The notes under the pieces are model-generated. The model was given only the letters and a program-made list of their open reading frames with translations, had not been told where the DNA came from and searched no databases. Below, piece after piece: positions 39,393 to 48,523 of a stretch of 64,000 nucleotides of DNA; position 1 is the first letter of the stretch; every line of letters starts with the position of its first letter. Source of the DNA: Xylanimonas allomyrinae (GTDB lineage Bacteria > Actinomycetota > Actinomycetes > Actinomycetales > Cellulomonadaceae); assembly GCF_004135345.1 (NCBI RefSeq), contig NZ_CP035495.1, positions 1,054,001 to 1,118,000 on the forward strand. The letters run 5' to 3'. The translations under genes were made by a program, and so were the position numbers.

Positions 39393-40007
39393 GTGACCAC
39401 CAGGCGCATCGACGTCGTGCTCTTCGACGGGTTCGAGCTGCTCGACGTCTTCGGCCCCGTCCAGCTCTGGAGCGTGCTGGGCGACGCGGTCGACGTCGCC
39501 CTCGTCGGGCCTGCGCGCGGGCCGGTGCGCAGCTCCCAGGGCACGCGCGTCGAGGTCACGACCGCCTACGCCGACGCGCCGCCGCCCGACGTCGTGCTCG
39601 TGCCCGGCGGGGCCGGCACGCGGGCGCTCGTGCACGACGCCGGCTTCCTCGCGTGGCTCGCCCGGTGGAGCGCCGACGCATCGCTCGTGACGTCGGTGTG
39701 CACCGGCTCGGCCGTGCTCGCCGCCGCCGGACTGCTCGACGGGTACCGGGCGACGTCGAACAAGTACGCGTTCGGGTGGGCGAGCACGCACGGCGACGAC
39801 GTGGCCTGGGTGCCGCAGGCGCGCTGGGTCGAGGACCGTGACCGCTGGACGTCGTCGGGCGTCGCCGCGGGCATGGACATGACCGTGGCCCTGATCCGGC
39901 ACCTGTTCGGCCCGCAGGCGGCCGAGGCCGCGGCGACGTTCACCGAGCTGGACGTGCATCGCGACCCGGGCTGGGACCCGTTCGCGTCGCGCCACGGTCT
40001 CGTCTGA
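39393..40007 (+). CDS. DJ-1/PfpI family protein
   Basis: The 204-residue protein has the DJ-1/PfpI fold: IDVVLFDGFELLDVFGPVQLW, VLVPGGAG and the cysteine nucleophile elbow SVCTGSAVLAAAGLLDG. The downstream AT-NKYAFGW and SGVAAGMDMTVALI stretches resemble isonitrile hydratase-like and AraC-associated members. It could be a hydratase, a glyoxalase-like enzyme or a stress protein; the substrate is not known. It stands alone on the plus strand, divergent from aroQ and convergent with the transporter gene. Confidence 0.83.
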   Translation: MTTRRIDVVLFDGFELLDVFGPVQLWSVLGDAVDVALVGPARGPVRSSQGTRVEVTTAYADAPPPDVVLVPGGAGTRALVHDAGFLAWLARWSADASLVTSVCTGSAVLAAAGLLDGYRATSNKYAFGWASTHGDDVAWVPQARWVEDRDRWTSSGVAAGMDMTVALIRHLFGPQAAEAAATFTELDVHRDPGWDPFASRHGLV

Positions 40008-40040
40008 GCGGACCGGCCGGCCCTGCGCCCGCCGACGTCG

Positions 40041-41438
40041 TCAGCGCGCGTCCGACTGGTCGCCGCGCAGCGTCAGGAACAGCACCAGGCCGACGAGGAT
40101 CACCAGGAGGATGCCGAGCGTGCCCCAGATGGTGCGGCCGGTGATCGTGACGAACAGCGTCCACATGGCCGGGGCCATGAACGACGCCGCCTTGCCCGTG
40201 GTCGCGTACAGCGCGAACATCTCCGACTCGTGGCCGGCCGGGATCTGGCGGGCCAGGTAGGAGCGCGACGCGGACTGCGCCGGGCCGACGGTGCAGCACA
40301 GCAGCAGGCCGCCCACCCAGAACACGACCGGGCCCAGCGGGTGCAGCGCCACGATCAGCAGCCCGGCCACGATGAGGACCGACAGCGCGCCGATGATGAC
40401 GCGGCGGGCACCCAGGCGGTCGTCGACACGGCCCACGACGATCGTCGAGATGCCGGCCACGAGATTCGCCGCGATGCCGAAGATCAGCACTTCGAGGCCC
40501 GAGAACCCGAACGCCGCCGAGGCGATGATCGCCCCGAAGGTGAACACGCCGCTCAGCCCGTCGCGGAACACCGCCGAGGACACCATGAACCAGAACGTGG
40601 TGCGCGACGTCCGGAACAGGGTGCGGACGGTGTGCAGCAGCTCGACGTAGGCCTGGACGACGCCGAGGCGCGGGCGCGTCTCGACGACGACCTCCGGCAC
40701 GTACCGGAACAGCGGCCACCCGAACACGACGCCCCACACGACTCCCGCGACCGCGATCCAGCGGAAGGTCATGCCGTTCGGGGCGTCGAGCGACGCCAGG
40801 CCGGTCAGGTCGCCGACGGCGATGAGGATGAGCGCGGCGACACCGCCCGAGTAGCCCAGACCCCAGCCGAGGCCCGACACCCGGCCGATCGTCGTGGGCG
40901 TGGCCACCGACACGATCATCGCGTTGTAGTTGGTCTCGGAGATCTGGTTGAGCACCACCCCCAGGGCGACGAGGCCCGCGCCCAGCCAGAAGAAGTCCGG
41001 GCTCGCCTGGACGAACCACAGCGCCGCCATCGACCCCAGCAGCGCCAGGGTGGACCAGAACAGCCACGTCTTGCGGCGGCCCGTCGTGTCCGCCCACTGC
41101 CCGAGCACGGGTGCCACGAGCGCGATGGCGATCCCGCCGATCGTCGTGGCGAGCCCCAGCCCCGACGAGAGCTGCGCGAGCGCCGCGACCTTGCCCTGCT
41201 CCGCCAGGACGACGGGATCGGCGAACGTCTCCGAGACCAGGTACATGGCCGTGAACACGAACGTCTGGATGACGGTGTTGAACGGCTGCATGGCCCAGTC
41301 GAAGGCGGCCCAGGACCACACCTTGCGCGGCGCGACGGGGCCGCCGGTCTGGAGCTCCAGCCCGGTGACCGGCCTGGCCGGCACGGCGGGGTTCTTGGCG
41401 GCCGGCGACGACCCGCTCGCGGGCGTGGGTGTGCTCAT
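40041..41438 (-). CDS. MFS transporter, UMF1 (Atg22-like) family
   Basis: The 465-residue protein has about 12 membrane segments and the UMF1 signature near its start (VWSWAAFDWAMQPFNTVIQT, about residues 40-60), an Asp-rich cytoplasmic loop (LGQWADTTGRRKTW) and the repeat loop VVGRVDDRLGARRV. Fungal relatives export amino acids from the vacuole; bacterial substrates are unknown. It is followed on the plus side by the convergent DJ-1-type gene and preceded by the lactate oxidase-type gene on the same strand (42 bases apart), so the two may share a transcript. Confidence 0.88.
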   Translation of the reverse strand: MSTPTPASGSSPAAKNPAVPARPVTGLELQTGGPVAPRKVWSWAAFDWAMQPFNTVIQTFVFTAMYLVSETFADPVVLAEQGKVAALAQLSSGLGLATTIGGIAIALVAPVLGQWADTTGRRKTWLFWSTLALLGSMAALWFVQASPDFFWLGAGLVALGVVLNQISETNYNAMIVSVATPTTIGRVSGLGWGLGYSGGVAALILIAVGDLTGLASLDAPNGMTFRWIAVAGVVWGVVFGWPLFRYVPEVVVETRPRLGVVQAYVELLHTVRTLFRTSRTTFWFMVSSAVFRDGLSGVFTFGAIIASAAFGFSGLEVLIFGIAANLVAGISTIVVGRVDDRLGARRVIIGALSVLIVAGLLIVALHPLGPVVFWVGGLLLCCTVGPAQSASRSYLARQIPAGHESEMFALYATTGKAASFMAPAMWTLFVTITGRTIWGTLGILLVILVGLVLFLTLRGDQSDAR

Positions 41439-41480
41439 GCGTGAAGTCTGCCCGAACAAGGCGAACAACAGGAGGCGGAG

Positions 41481-42761
41481 TCACACCGGCGTCCGCGGCG
41501 CGGCCCCGTCCCGTGGCGCGAGGTGACCCGCTGCGATCTCGGCGACGCCCCGGACCCCGGCCAGCGCCATCGTCAGGTCGAGCTCGGCGAGCACGTGGCG
41601 GACGACGGCGCGCACGCCTGCCTCGCCGGCCAGGGCGAGCCCGTAGACCCACGGGCGGCCGAGCAGGACGGCGTCGGCGCCGAGGGCGAGCGCGACGAAG
41701 ACGTCCGCTCCGGTGCGCACGCCCGAGTCGAACAGGACCGGAGCGGTGGGGGCGGTGGCGCGCACGGCGGACACGACCCCGGGCAGCGCGTCGAGCGAGG
41801 CGATCGCGTTGTCGGCCTGGCGGCCTCCGTGGTTGGACACGACGACGCCGTCGGCACCCGCGTCCAGGGCACGGCGGGCGTCGTCGGGGTGCTGGACGCC
41901 TTTGACCAAGATCGGCAGTCTGGTGCGCTCGCGCAGCCAGGCGAGGTCGCGCCAGGTGAGGGTGGGGCGCGAGAAGACGTCGAGGAAGGTCTCGACGTCG
42001 GCGCGGGTGGCGCCGCGACGGCGCATGGCGGCCAGGGCGCGCACGGCCGCGAGGGTGGGGCGCCGTCGTGCGGGTGTGCTGCGGCGCGTCGACGCCAGCC
42101 GACGGAACGCCGGGTCGCTGGTGTACTGCGCGATGCCCTCGCCGCGCGCGAACGGCAGCGAGCCGAGGTCGAGGTCGCGCGGCCGCCAGCCGAGCACGGG
42201 CGTGTCGAGCGTGACGACCACGGCCCCGGCCCCGGCGGCCTCGGCGCGCGCGACGAGCGAGGCGGCGACGTCGTCGTCGTTCGACCAGTAGAGCTGGAAC
42301 CAGCGCGGGGACCCGCCGAGCTCGGCGGCGGTGGCCTCCATGGGCGTGGACGCCTGGGAGGAGATGACGACCGGGACGCCGAGCTCGCGGGCGGCACGCG
42401 CGACGAGCGGCTCGGCGCGGCCCGGTCCGCCGCGCACGGCCAGCTCGAGCGCCCCGACGGGCGCGAGCAGGAGCGGTGCGGGCAGGTCGCGGCCCAGCAG
42501 CGTCGTACGCAGGGACCGTTCACCGACGTCGGCCATGATCCGGGGCACGATGCGGTGCCGGGTGAACGCGGCGGCGTTGGCTGCGACGGTGCGCTCGGCA
42601 CCGGCGCCACCCGCGACGTAGGCCCAGCCGCGGGCGCTCATGCGCCGCCGCGCGGCCGCCTCGAGCGCGGCCGGCGCGACGGGGACGACGGGTCGCGAGC
42701 CGTACACCCCGTCGCGGTAGATGTCGCTCTGCACCGAGTGGCCCACGTCGCGGAGTGTCAC
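41481..42761 (-). CDS. FMN-dependent alpha-hydroxy-acid oxidoreductase, lactate 2-monooxygenase-like
   Basis: The 426-residue TIM barrel has the FMN and active-site features of L-lactate oxidases: WAYVAGGAGAERTVAANAAAF (Tyr), PILVKGVQHPDDA (Lys), VSNHGGRQADNAIASLD (catalytic His-Gly-Gly-Arg) and LFDSGVRTGADVFVALALGA. The long insert and the HPDDARRALDAGADG stretch bring it closest to lactate 2-monooxygenase, which turns lactate and oxygen into acetate and CO2; other 2-hydroxy acids are possible. The GTG at 42761 leaves only 48 bases to the divergent lipase gene. Confidence 0.86.
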   Translation of the reverse strand: MTLRDVGHSVQSDIYRDGVYGSRPVVPVAPAALEAAARRRMSARGWAYVAGGAGAERTVAANAAAFTRHRIVPRIMADVGERSLRTTLLGRDLPAPLLLAPVGALELAVRGGPGRAEPLVARAARELGVPVVISSQASTPMEATAAELGGSPRWFQLYWSNDDDVAASLVARAEAAGAGAVVVTLDTPVLGWRPRDLDLGSLPFARGEGIAQYTSDPAFRRLASTRRSTPARRRPTLAAVRALAAMRRRGATRADVETFLDVFSRPTLTWRDLAWLRERTRLPILVKGVQHPDDARRALDAGADGVVVSNHGGRQADNAIASLDALPGVVSAVRATAPTAPVLFDSGVRTGADVFVALALGADAVLLGRPWVYGLALAGEAGVRAVVRHVLAELDLTMALAGVRGVAEIAAGHLAPRDGAAPRTPV

Positions 42762-42797
42762 GGCGCCGATCGTGCCACAGCGGTGCTGGTCAGGGCA

Positions 42798-42803
42798 TAC
42801 AGT
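42798..42803 (+). promoter_or_regulatory. -10 element of a leaderless promoter for the lipase-phosphodiesterase pair
   Basis: TACAGT, six bases, then GTG 42810, in the 48-base gap to the divergent oxidase gene. Confidence 0.5.
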
Positions 42804-42809
42804 GCGAGC

Positions 42810-43856
42810 GTGACCGCGAACGGCGTGGGGGCGGATGCCCTGGCCTGGCGCACCGATGACCTGCTCGGTGCGCCGTTCGAGCGGGCGTCCCTGGGACCGG
42901 CGACGCTCGTGCGGCTGCCGTCCTCGCCCGCCGAGGTCGCCGCGGCGCGCGCGGTGGTGCTGCACGTGCACGGGTACAACGACTACTTCTTCCAGGCCCA
43001 CCTGGCGCGGGAGCTCGCCGCGGCCGGGTACCTCTTCCACGCGGTCGACCTGCGCGCCGCCGGGCGCTCGTTGCGCCCGGGCGAGCTGCCGCACTACGTG
43101 ACCGACCTGCGCGAGCAGGCGACCGACATCGCGGCGGCCGCCGCGGTGCTGCGCACCGCGTTCCCGCACCTGCCGCTCGTCGTGCACGCGCACTCCACCG
43201 GCGGGCTCACCGCGTCGCTGTGGGCGCACGCGCACCGGCACGCGACGGGGACGGCGGCCGGACCCGACGCGCTCGTGCTCAACTCGCCGTTCCTCGACCT
43301 GCCGGGCTCGGCGCTGGCGCGCGCGGTCGGCACGCCCGTGCTGGACCGCCTGGCGCTCGTGCGGCCGCAGACGACGCTGTCCCACGGCCCGTCCTGGTAC
43401 GCGACGGCACTGCTGCGCGCGAACGGCGGGGCGTGGGACTTCGACACCGCGCTCAAGCGCCCGCAGGGCGTGCCCGCGCGGGCGGGCTGGCTGCGGGCCG
43501 TGCGGCGGGCGCAGGCGCGGGTCGCGAGCGGGCTGGCGATCGGGTGCCCCGTGCTGTTCGCCGCGTCGACGGCCTCCAGCCACGACGGGCCGGACAACCC
43601 GCTCGTCGGCTCGACCGACACCGTGCTCGACGCCGACCAGATCACGGCGCTCGCCCCGCGCCTGGGCCGCGACGTGACCGTGCTGCGCATCGCAGGCGGC
43701 GTCCACGACCTGTCGTTGTCGGCGGACGGGCCACGGCGCGCCTACCTCGACGGCATGCTCGACTGGCTTGCGGCGCACCTGTCGGCGCACCCGGGGGCGG
43801 GCACGGGGGCGGGCACGGGGGCGGGCAGCCGGACGGCGACCGAGGAGCGTCCCGCA
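42810..43856 (+). CDS. Alpha/beta hydrolase, monoacylglycerol lipase-like
   Basis: The roughly 349-residue serine hydrolase has the oxyanion stretch VVLHVHGYNDYFF, the nucleophile elbow VHAHSTGGLTASLW (Ser), the acid near NPLVGSTDTVLDADQ and the histidine in GGVHDLSLS. The layout fits S33 lysophospholipase/monoacylglycerol lipases. The C-terminus ends in a Gly-Ala-Gly-Thr repeat from a 12-base G-rich tandem repeat. Its stop codon (TGA 43857-43859) overlaps the phosphodiesterase ATG, so both are made together. Confidence 0.84.
43793..43830 (+). repeat. 12-bp G-rich tandem repeat at the 3' end of the lipase gene
   Basis: Three copies of GGGGGCGGGCAC-type units encode GAGT repeats at the C-terminus of the lipase. 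They lie outside the catalytic domain. Confidence 0.7.
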
Positions 43857-44665
43857 TGACCCACCCGTACTTCGACACGGCGCAGCCCGACGGCCGCCGC
43901 CGGATCGCCGCGCTCGCGCACCGCGGCTTCGCCCGGCCCGGCGGCGTCGACAACGGCCTGGAGAACTCGATGGCCGCCTTCGCCGCGGCCGTCGCGCTCG
44001 GGTTCCGCTACGTGGAGACCGACGCGCACGGGACGTCCGACGGCGTCGCCGTCGCCCTGCACGACGTGTCGCTCGACCGCACCACCGACGCGCACGGGCT
44101 CGTGGCCGACCTGCCGTGGTCGCAGGTGCGGCAGGCGAGGATCGGCGGCGTCGAACCCGTGCCGGCCCTGGAGGACGTGCTGGGCACGTGGCCCACGCTG
44201 CGCGTCAACATCGACGTCAAGGCCGCCTCCGGGATCGTCCCCGTCGCCGACGCCGTGGAACGCACCGCCGCGCACGAACGTGTGTGCATCACGTCGTTCT
44301 CCACGCGCCGCCGCAAGGCCACGCTCGCCCGGCTGTCGCGGCCGGTGGCCACGAGCGCCGGCACGAGCGAGGTGGCGGGCTTCCTCGCCGGGGCACGCCT
44401 GCGTGTCCCGGCCCTGGTCCGGGCCTCGCTGCGGGGCGTCGGCGCCCTGCAGGTGCCCGAAGCGCACAAGGTCGGACCGCTGCGGCTGCCCGTGGTCGAC
44501 GCCCGCACCGTCGCCGCCGCGCACGCCGCCGGACGGCAGGTGCACGTGTGGACGGTCAACGATGCCGAGCAGATGCGGCACCTGCTCGACCTGGGGGTCG
44601 ACGGCATCGTCACCGACCGCGCCGACCTGCTCAAGGACGTCCTCGAGGCCCGTGGGGCGTGGTGA
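43856..44665 (+). CDS. Glycerophosphodiester phosphodiesterase family protein
   Basis: The 269-residue TIM barrel has the GDPD motifs LAHRGF (first His-Arg), an NGLENSMAAF stretch in place of the usual PENT, YVETDAHGTSDGVAVALHD (metal Glu/Asp and second His) and VDGIVTDRADLL at the end. Such enzymes split glycerophosphodiesters into glycerol 3-phosphate and an alcohol. No signal peptide is seen, so it acts in the cytoplasm. ATGA overlap with the lipase gene suggests the pair degrades lipid head groups and acyl glycerols together. Confidence 0.88.
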   Translation: MTHPYFDTAQPDGRRRIAALAHRGFARPGGVDNGLENSMAAFAAAVALGFRYVETDAHGTSDGVAVALHDVSLDRTTDAHGLVADLPWSQVRQARIGGVEPVPALEDVLGTWPTLRVNIDVKAASGIVPVADAVERTAAHERVCITSFSTRRRKATLARLSRPVATSAGTSEVAGFLAGARLRVPALVRASLRGVGALQVPEAHKVGPLRLPVVDARTVAAAHAAGRQVHVWTVNDAEQMRHLLDLGVDGIVTDRADLLKDVLEARGAW

Positions 44666-44680
44666 CCCCGGCGTTCGGCG

Positions 44681-45828
44681 TCAGCCGAGCGGGACGCTGA
44701 CCCCGGGCCGGCCCGTCGGCGGCTCCTTGCTGACCTCGGCGTAGGCCGCCGCCAGCAGCGCCGGGTCGGGACCCTCGAGACGCACCGGCTTGGCCACCGC
44801 GTCCAGGACGACGAAGCGCAGCAGGTCGCCGCGGGACTTCTTGTCCCGCCGCATCGCCGCCAGGAGCTGGTCCCAGCGGTCGCCGCGGTAGGTCGTCGGC
44901 AGCCCGAGCGACGTGAGGATGTCGCGGTGCCGGGCCACGACGTCGTCGGGCAGCTTGCCCGCGAGCCGCGCGAGCTCGGCCACGAACACCATGCCGACGG
45001 CGACGGCGGCGCCGTGACGCCACTGGTAGCGCTCGACGAGCTCGACCGCGTGCCCGAAGGTGTGCCCGTAGTTGAGGATCTCTCGCAGGCCCTGCTCGGT
45101 GAGGTCCTCCCCCACGACGCGCGCCTTGACCGCGACCGACCTCTCGACGAGCTCGGCCAGGACCGCCCACGTCTGCGGGGCGGCGTCGGCGCCCTTCCAG
45201 TCGCGCAGGTCCGCGGCATGCTCCTCGACCAGCTCGAGGATGCGCGGGTCGGCGATGAACCCCGTCTTGACCACCTCGCCGAGCCCTGCGACCAGGTCCC
45301 AGCGGTCGAGCGACGCGAGCGAGGCCAGGTCGCACAGCACACCGGCCGGCGGGTGGAACGCCCCGACGAGGTTCTTACCCTCGGCCGTGTTGATGCCCGT
45401 CTTGCCGCCCACCGCGGCGTCGACCATGCCCAGCAGCGTCGTCGGGACGTGGACCACCCTGATGCCGCGCAGCCACGTCGCCGCGACGAACCCGGCCAGG
45501 TCGGTGGTGGCCCCGCCGCCCACCGCGACGATCGCGTCCGAGCGGGTGAAGTCGGCCTGCCCGAGCACCTGCCAGCAGAAGGCCGCGACCTGCGCGGTCT
45601 TCTGCTCCTCGGCGTCGGGCAGCTCGACGGCGAACGCCTCGTAGCCCTGCGCCGCCAGGTCCTCGCGCACCGCCTCACCCGTCGCGGCGAGCGACGCCGG
45701 GTGCATGACCAGCACGCGGCGCACCTTCGCCCGAGCAGGCCGGGCAGCTCGCCCAGCAGGTTGCGGCCGATGACGACGTCGTAGGGCGCGGCGCCCCGAA
45801 CCGTCACACGGGTGGTCTCGACGGTCAT
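44681..45828 (-). CDS. aroB: 3-dehydroquinate synthase (frameshifted as given)
   Basis: AroB makes dehydroquinate, the first ring of the shikimate pathway. The main part has the NAD-binding [28 protein letters not shown] and the zinc ligands [10 protein letters not shown] and [10 protein letters not shown]. The first 33 residues ([20 protein letters not shown]...) lie in another frame. The break is at CCC 45730-45732 and one added base joins LPGLLG to [11 protein letters not shown], giving about 382 residues. The ATG overlaps the aroK stop (ATGA). Confidence 0.88.
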
Positions 45829-46361
45829 GCGGGCAGCTCCTTGTCGATGGACTCGCGGACGGTCTCCGCGACGGCCTCGGGCTCGCGTCCGTCCGTCAGG
45901 ACGTGCAGCGTCGACACCCGTTCGTAGACCGGTCGCCGCTCCTCCATGAGCGCGGCCCACCGCGCACGCGGGTTGCCGAGCAGCAGCGGCCGGGACTGGT
46001 TGAAGCCGACGCGCGGCGCGGCGTGCGCGAGGGTCACGTCCAGGAAGACGACGACGCCGCCGCGCGCCGCGTAGTCGGCCAGCAGGTCCTGCGTCGCCGG
46101 GTCGAGCACGGCCCCGCCGCCCAGGGCCAGGACACCCTCGTGCTCGGCGAGCGCCGTCGCGACGGCGGCGCTCTCCAGCGCACGGAACGCCGGCTCGCCG
46201 TCGTCGACGAAGATCTCGGTGATCGGCTTGCCCGCGACGGCCTCGACGTCCTGGTCGGTGTCGCGGAAGGCGACGCCCGCCCCGCGCGCCAGGTGCGTGC
46301 CGACCGTCGTCTTGCCGCTGCCCGGCGGCCCGACCAGGACGGCCAGAGGCCGCGCGCTCAC
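45825..46361 (-). CDS. aroK: Shikimate kinase
   Basis: AroK phosphorylates shikimate. The 178-residue P-loop kinase has [12 protein letters not shown], the shikimate-binding [22 protein letters not shown] and the lid [15 protein letters not shown]. The GTG at 46361 overlaps the aroC stop (GTGA), which fixes the start. It is between aroC and aroB, the common actinobacterial order. Confidence 0.95.
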   Translation of the reverse strand: MSARPLAVLVGPPGSGKTTVGTHLARGAGVAFRDTDQDVEAVAGKPITEIFVDDGEPAFRALESAAVATALAEHEGVLALGGGAVLDPATQDLLADYAARGGVVVFLDVTLAHAAPRVGFNQSRPLLLGNPRARWAALMEERRPVYERVSTLHVLTDGREPEAVAETVRESIDKELPA

Positions 46362-47575
46362 CGCAGCGTCTCCGGGATGGCCGCCAGGTACGCCTCGGCG
46401 TTGCGCCGCACCTCGGCCACCGAGTCGCCGCCGAACTTCTCGACGACGGCCTGTGCGAGCACGAGCGCGACCATCGCCTCGGCCACCACGGCCGCCGGAG
46501 GCACCGCGCACACGTCCGAACGCTGGTGGTTCGCGGTGGCTGCCTCACCCGTCGCGGTGTCGATGGTGCGCAGCGCGCGCGGCACGGTGCTGATGGGCTT
46601 CATCGCGGCGCGCACCCGCAGCACCTCGCCGTTCGACATGCCGCCCTCGATGCCCCCCGCCCGGTTGCTCAGGCGCTCGACACGCCCGTCGGCGCCGCGC
46701 ACGATCTCGTCGTGCGCCACCGAACCGCGCCGGCGGGCCGTGCGGAAGCCGTCGCCGACCTCGACGCCCTTGATCGCCTGGATGCCCATGAGCGCCCCCG
46801 CCAGGCGCGCGTCCAGGCGGCGGTCGCCCTGCACGTAGCTGCCCAGGCCGGTGGGAACGCCGTACGCGAGCACCTCGACGACGCCGCCGAGCGTGTCGCC
46901 GTCCTTGTGGGCCGCGTCGATCTCGGCGACCATCGCGCCGCTCGCCGCGGCGTCGAAGCAGCGCACCGGGTCGGCGTCGAGCCGCTCGACGTCCGACGGC
47001 GCGGGCAGCGCGGCGCCCTCGGGCACCTCGGCCTGCCCGATGGCCACGACGTGCGACACCAGCCGCACCCCGGCCACCTGCTCCAGGAACCGTGCGGCCG
47101 CCGTGCCGAGCGCGACCCGCGTGGCCGTCTCGCGGGCGCTGGCCCGCTCCAGGACGGGGCGTGCGTCGTCGAAGCTGTACTTGCGCATGCCGACCAGGTC
47201 GGCGTGCCCCGGGCGGGGCCGGGTGAGCTTCTTGTTGCGCGCCACCTCGCGTGCGTCACCGGTACCGGCGTCGACGTGCAGCGCGTCCGCTGCGACAGGG
47301 TCGGGCGCCATGACGTCGACCCACTTGGGCCACTCGGTGTTGCCGATCTCGATCGCGAGCGGCCCACCCTGCGTCACCCCGTGGCGCAGACCGCCGAGCA
47401 CGCGCACCTCGTCCTGCTCGAACTTCATGCGGGCGCCGCGGCCGTAGCCGAGCCGGCGACGGGCCAGGGCGGCCTGGATGTCGGCCGTCGTCAGCTCGAC
47501 CCCGGCGGGCAGACCCTCGATCACCCCCACCAGGGACGGACCGTGCGACTCCCCCGACGTCAACCAGCGCAGCAT
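46358..47575 (-). CDS. aroC: Chorismate synthase
   Basis: AroC forms chorismate using reduced FMN. The 405-residue protein starts [20 protein letters not shown] and carries [13 protein letters not shown], the [14 protein letters not shown]-like stretch ([19 protein letters not shown]) and the C-terminal [14 protein letters not shown] and [19 protein letters not shown] motifs that bind FMN. It is uninterrupted and full length, and is coupled to aroK. Confidence 0.96.
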   Translation of the reverse strand: MLRWLTSGESHGPSLVGVIEGLPAGVELTTADIQAALARRRLGYGRGARMKFEQDEVRVLGGLRHGVTQGGPLAIEIGNTEWPKWVDVMAPDPVAADALHVDAGTGDAREVARNKKLTRPRPGHADLVGMRKYSFDDARPVLERASARETATRVALGTAAARFLEQVAGVRLVSHVVAIGQAEVPEGAALPAPSDVERLDADPVRCFDAAASGAMVAEIDAAHKDGDTLGGVVEVLAYGVPTGLGSYVQGDRRLDARLAGALMGIQAIKGVEVGDGFRTARRRGSVAHDEIVRGADGRVERLSNRAGGIEGGMSNGEVLRVRAAMKPISTVPRALRTIDTATGEAATANHQRSDVCAVPPAAVVAEAMVALVLAQAVVEKFGGDSVAEVRRNAEAYLAAIPETLR

Positions 47576-47643
47576 GCGGCGATTCTCGCACGGGCGCCCC
47601 GCCGGGCGGCGCGCCCGTCCACGCTCGCGCGGGCGCCGCGGCG

Positions 47644-48519
47644 TCAGGACACGGGGCCCGGCCGGTACCCCAGCGCCTCGCTCAGCGTGGCGTCCATCGC
47701 CGCGAGCGGTGCGTTGCGCCCCGTCATCAGCCGCACCTGCTCGGCGGCCTGGTGCAGCAGCATCCGCTCACCGCCGACCACGACACCGCCCAGCTCGCCC
47801 CACGCTCGCGCGAGCGCCGTCGGGCGCGGGTCGTAGACCACGTCGAGCAGCACCCCTGCGACCGTCCCGGCACGCCCGCGCAGCGTCGCCGCGACAGGGT
47901 CCGCAGCGTGCGCCGGAAGCGTCGAGATGACGACGTCGGCCTGCCGCAGCGCACCGAGGGCGGCGACGGCGTCGAGCACCTCGAACCGCGGGGACGCGCC
48001 CAGCCGCTGTGCGGCCTCGTGCAGCGTCGCGGTCCGCGCGATCGACCGAGCCAGGACGCGGGGCGCCACGCACCCGAGCTGCAGCAACGCTGCCACGGCC
48101 GAGGCCGCCGTCGCTCCCGCCCCGAGCACCACGGCCCGCTCCACCGCACGGCCCGCCAGGCCCTCGCGCAGCGCATGAACGAGGCCGTGCACGTCGGTGT
48201 TGTAGCCGCCCAGCGCGATCCCGCACGACGACGGTCGCACGACGACGGTGTTGACCGCCCCGGTCGCTGCGGCGACAGGGTCGATGTCGTCGAGCATCGG
48301 GATGACCGCCTGCTTGAGCGGCATGGTCAGGCTCAGGCCAGCCCAGCCCAGGTCGAGGTCACCGACGACGTCGCGCAGCGTCTCCGACGTCGTGTCGAGC
48401 GCGGAGTACTGCCAGCCCTCCAGGCCCAGCGCGTCGTACGCGGCGGTGTGCAGCACGGGCGAGAGCGAGTGCGCGATGGGGTGGCCGAGCACTGCGGCTC
48501 GGCGGGTGACGTTGGGCAT
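47644..48519 (-). CDS. aroE: Shikimate dehydrogenase
   Basis: AroE reduces 3-dehydroshikimate with NADPH. The 291-residue protein has the substrate site [19 protein letters not shown], the catalytic lysine in [20 protein letters not shown], and the NADP-binding [17 protein letters not shown]. It lies 4 bases after mltG1, so its expression probably depends on the mltG promoter. A gap of about 70 bases separates it from aroC. Confidence 0.93.
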   Translation of the reverse strand: MPNVTRRAAVLGHPIAHSLSPVLHTAAYDALGLEGWQYSALDTTSETLRDVVGDLDLGWAGLSLTMPLKQAVIPMLDDIDPVAAATGAVNTVVVRPSSCGIALGGYNTDVHGLVHALREGLAGRAVERAVVLGAGATAASAVAALLQLGCVAPRVLARSIARTATLHEAAQRLGASPRFEVLDAVAALGALRQADVVISTLPAHAADPVAATLRGRAGTVAGVLLDVVYDPRPTALARAWGELGGVVVGGERMLLHQAAEQVRLMTGRNAPLAAMDATLSEALGYRPGPVS

Positions 48520-48523
48520 GGCC

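Noticed and set aside
41523-42809. Upstream extension of the lipase frame to a start at 41523
   Set aside because: The added part runs antisense to the lactate oxidase-type gene and is low-complexity. The GTG at 42810 has a proper promoter and family-typical N-terminus.
44008-46548. An 846-residue frame on the minus strand spanning aroK to the GDPD gene
   Set aside because: Only a short stretch (the aroB N-terminus) is real; the rest is out-of-frame translation of aroK and aroB and antisense to GDPD. It helped to locate the aroB frameshift.
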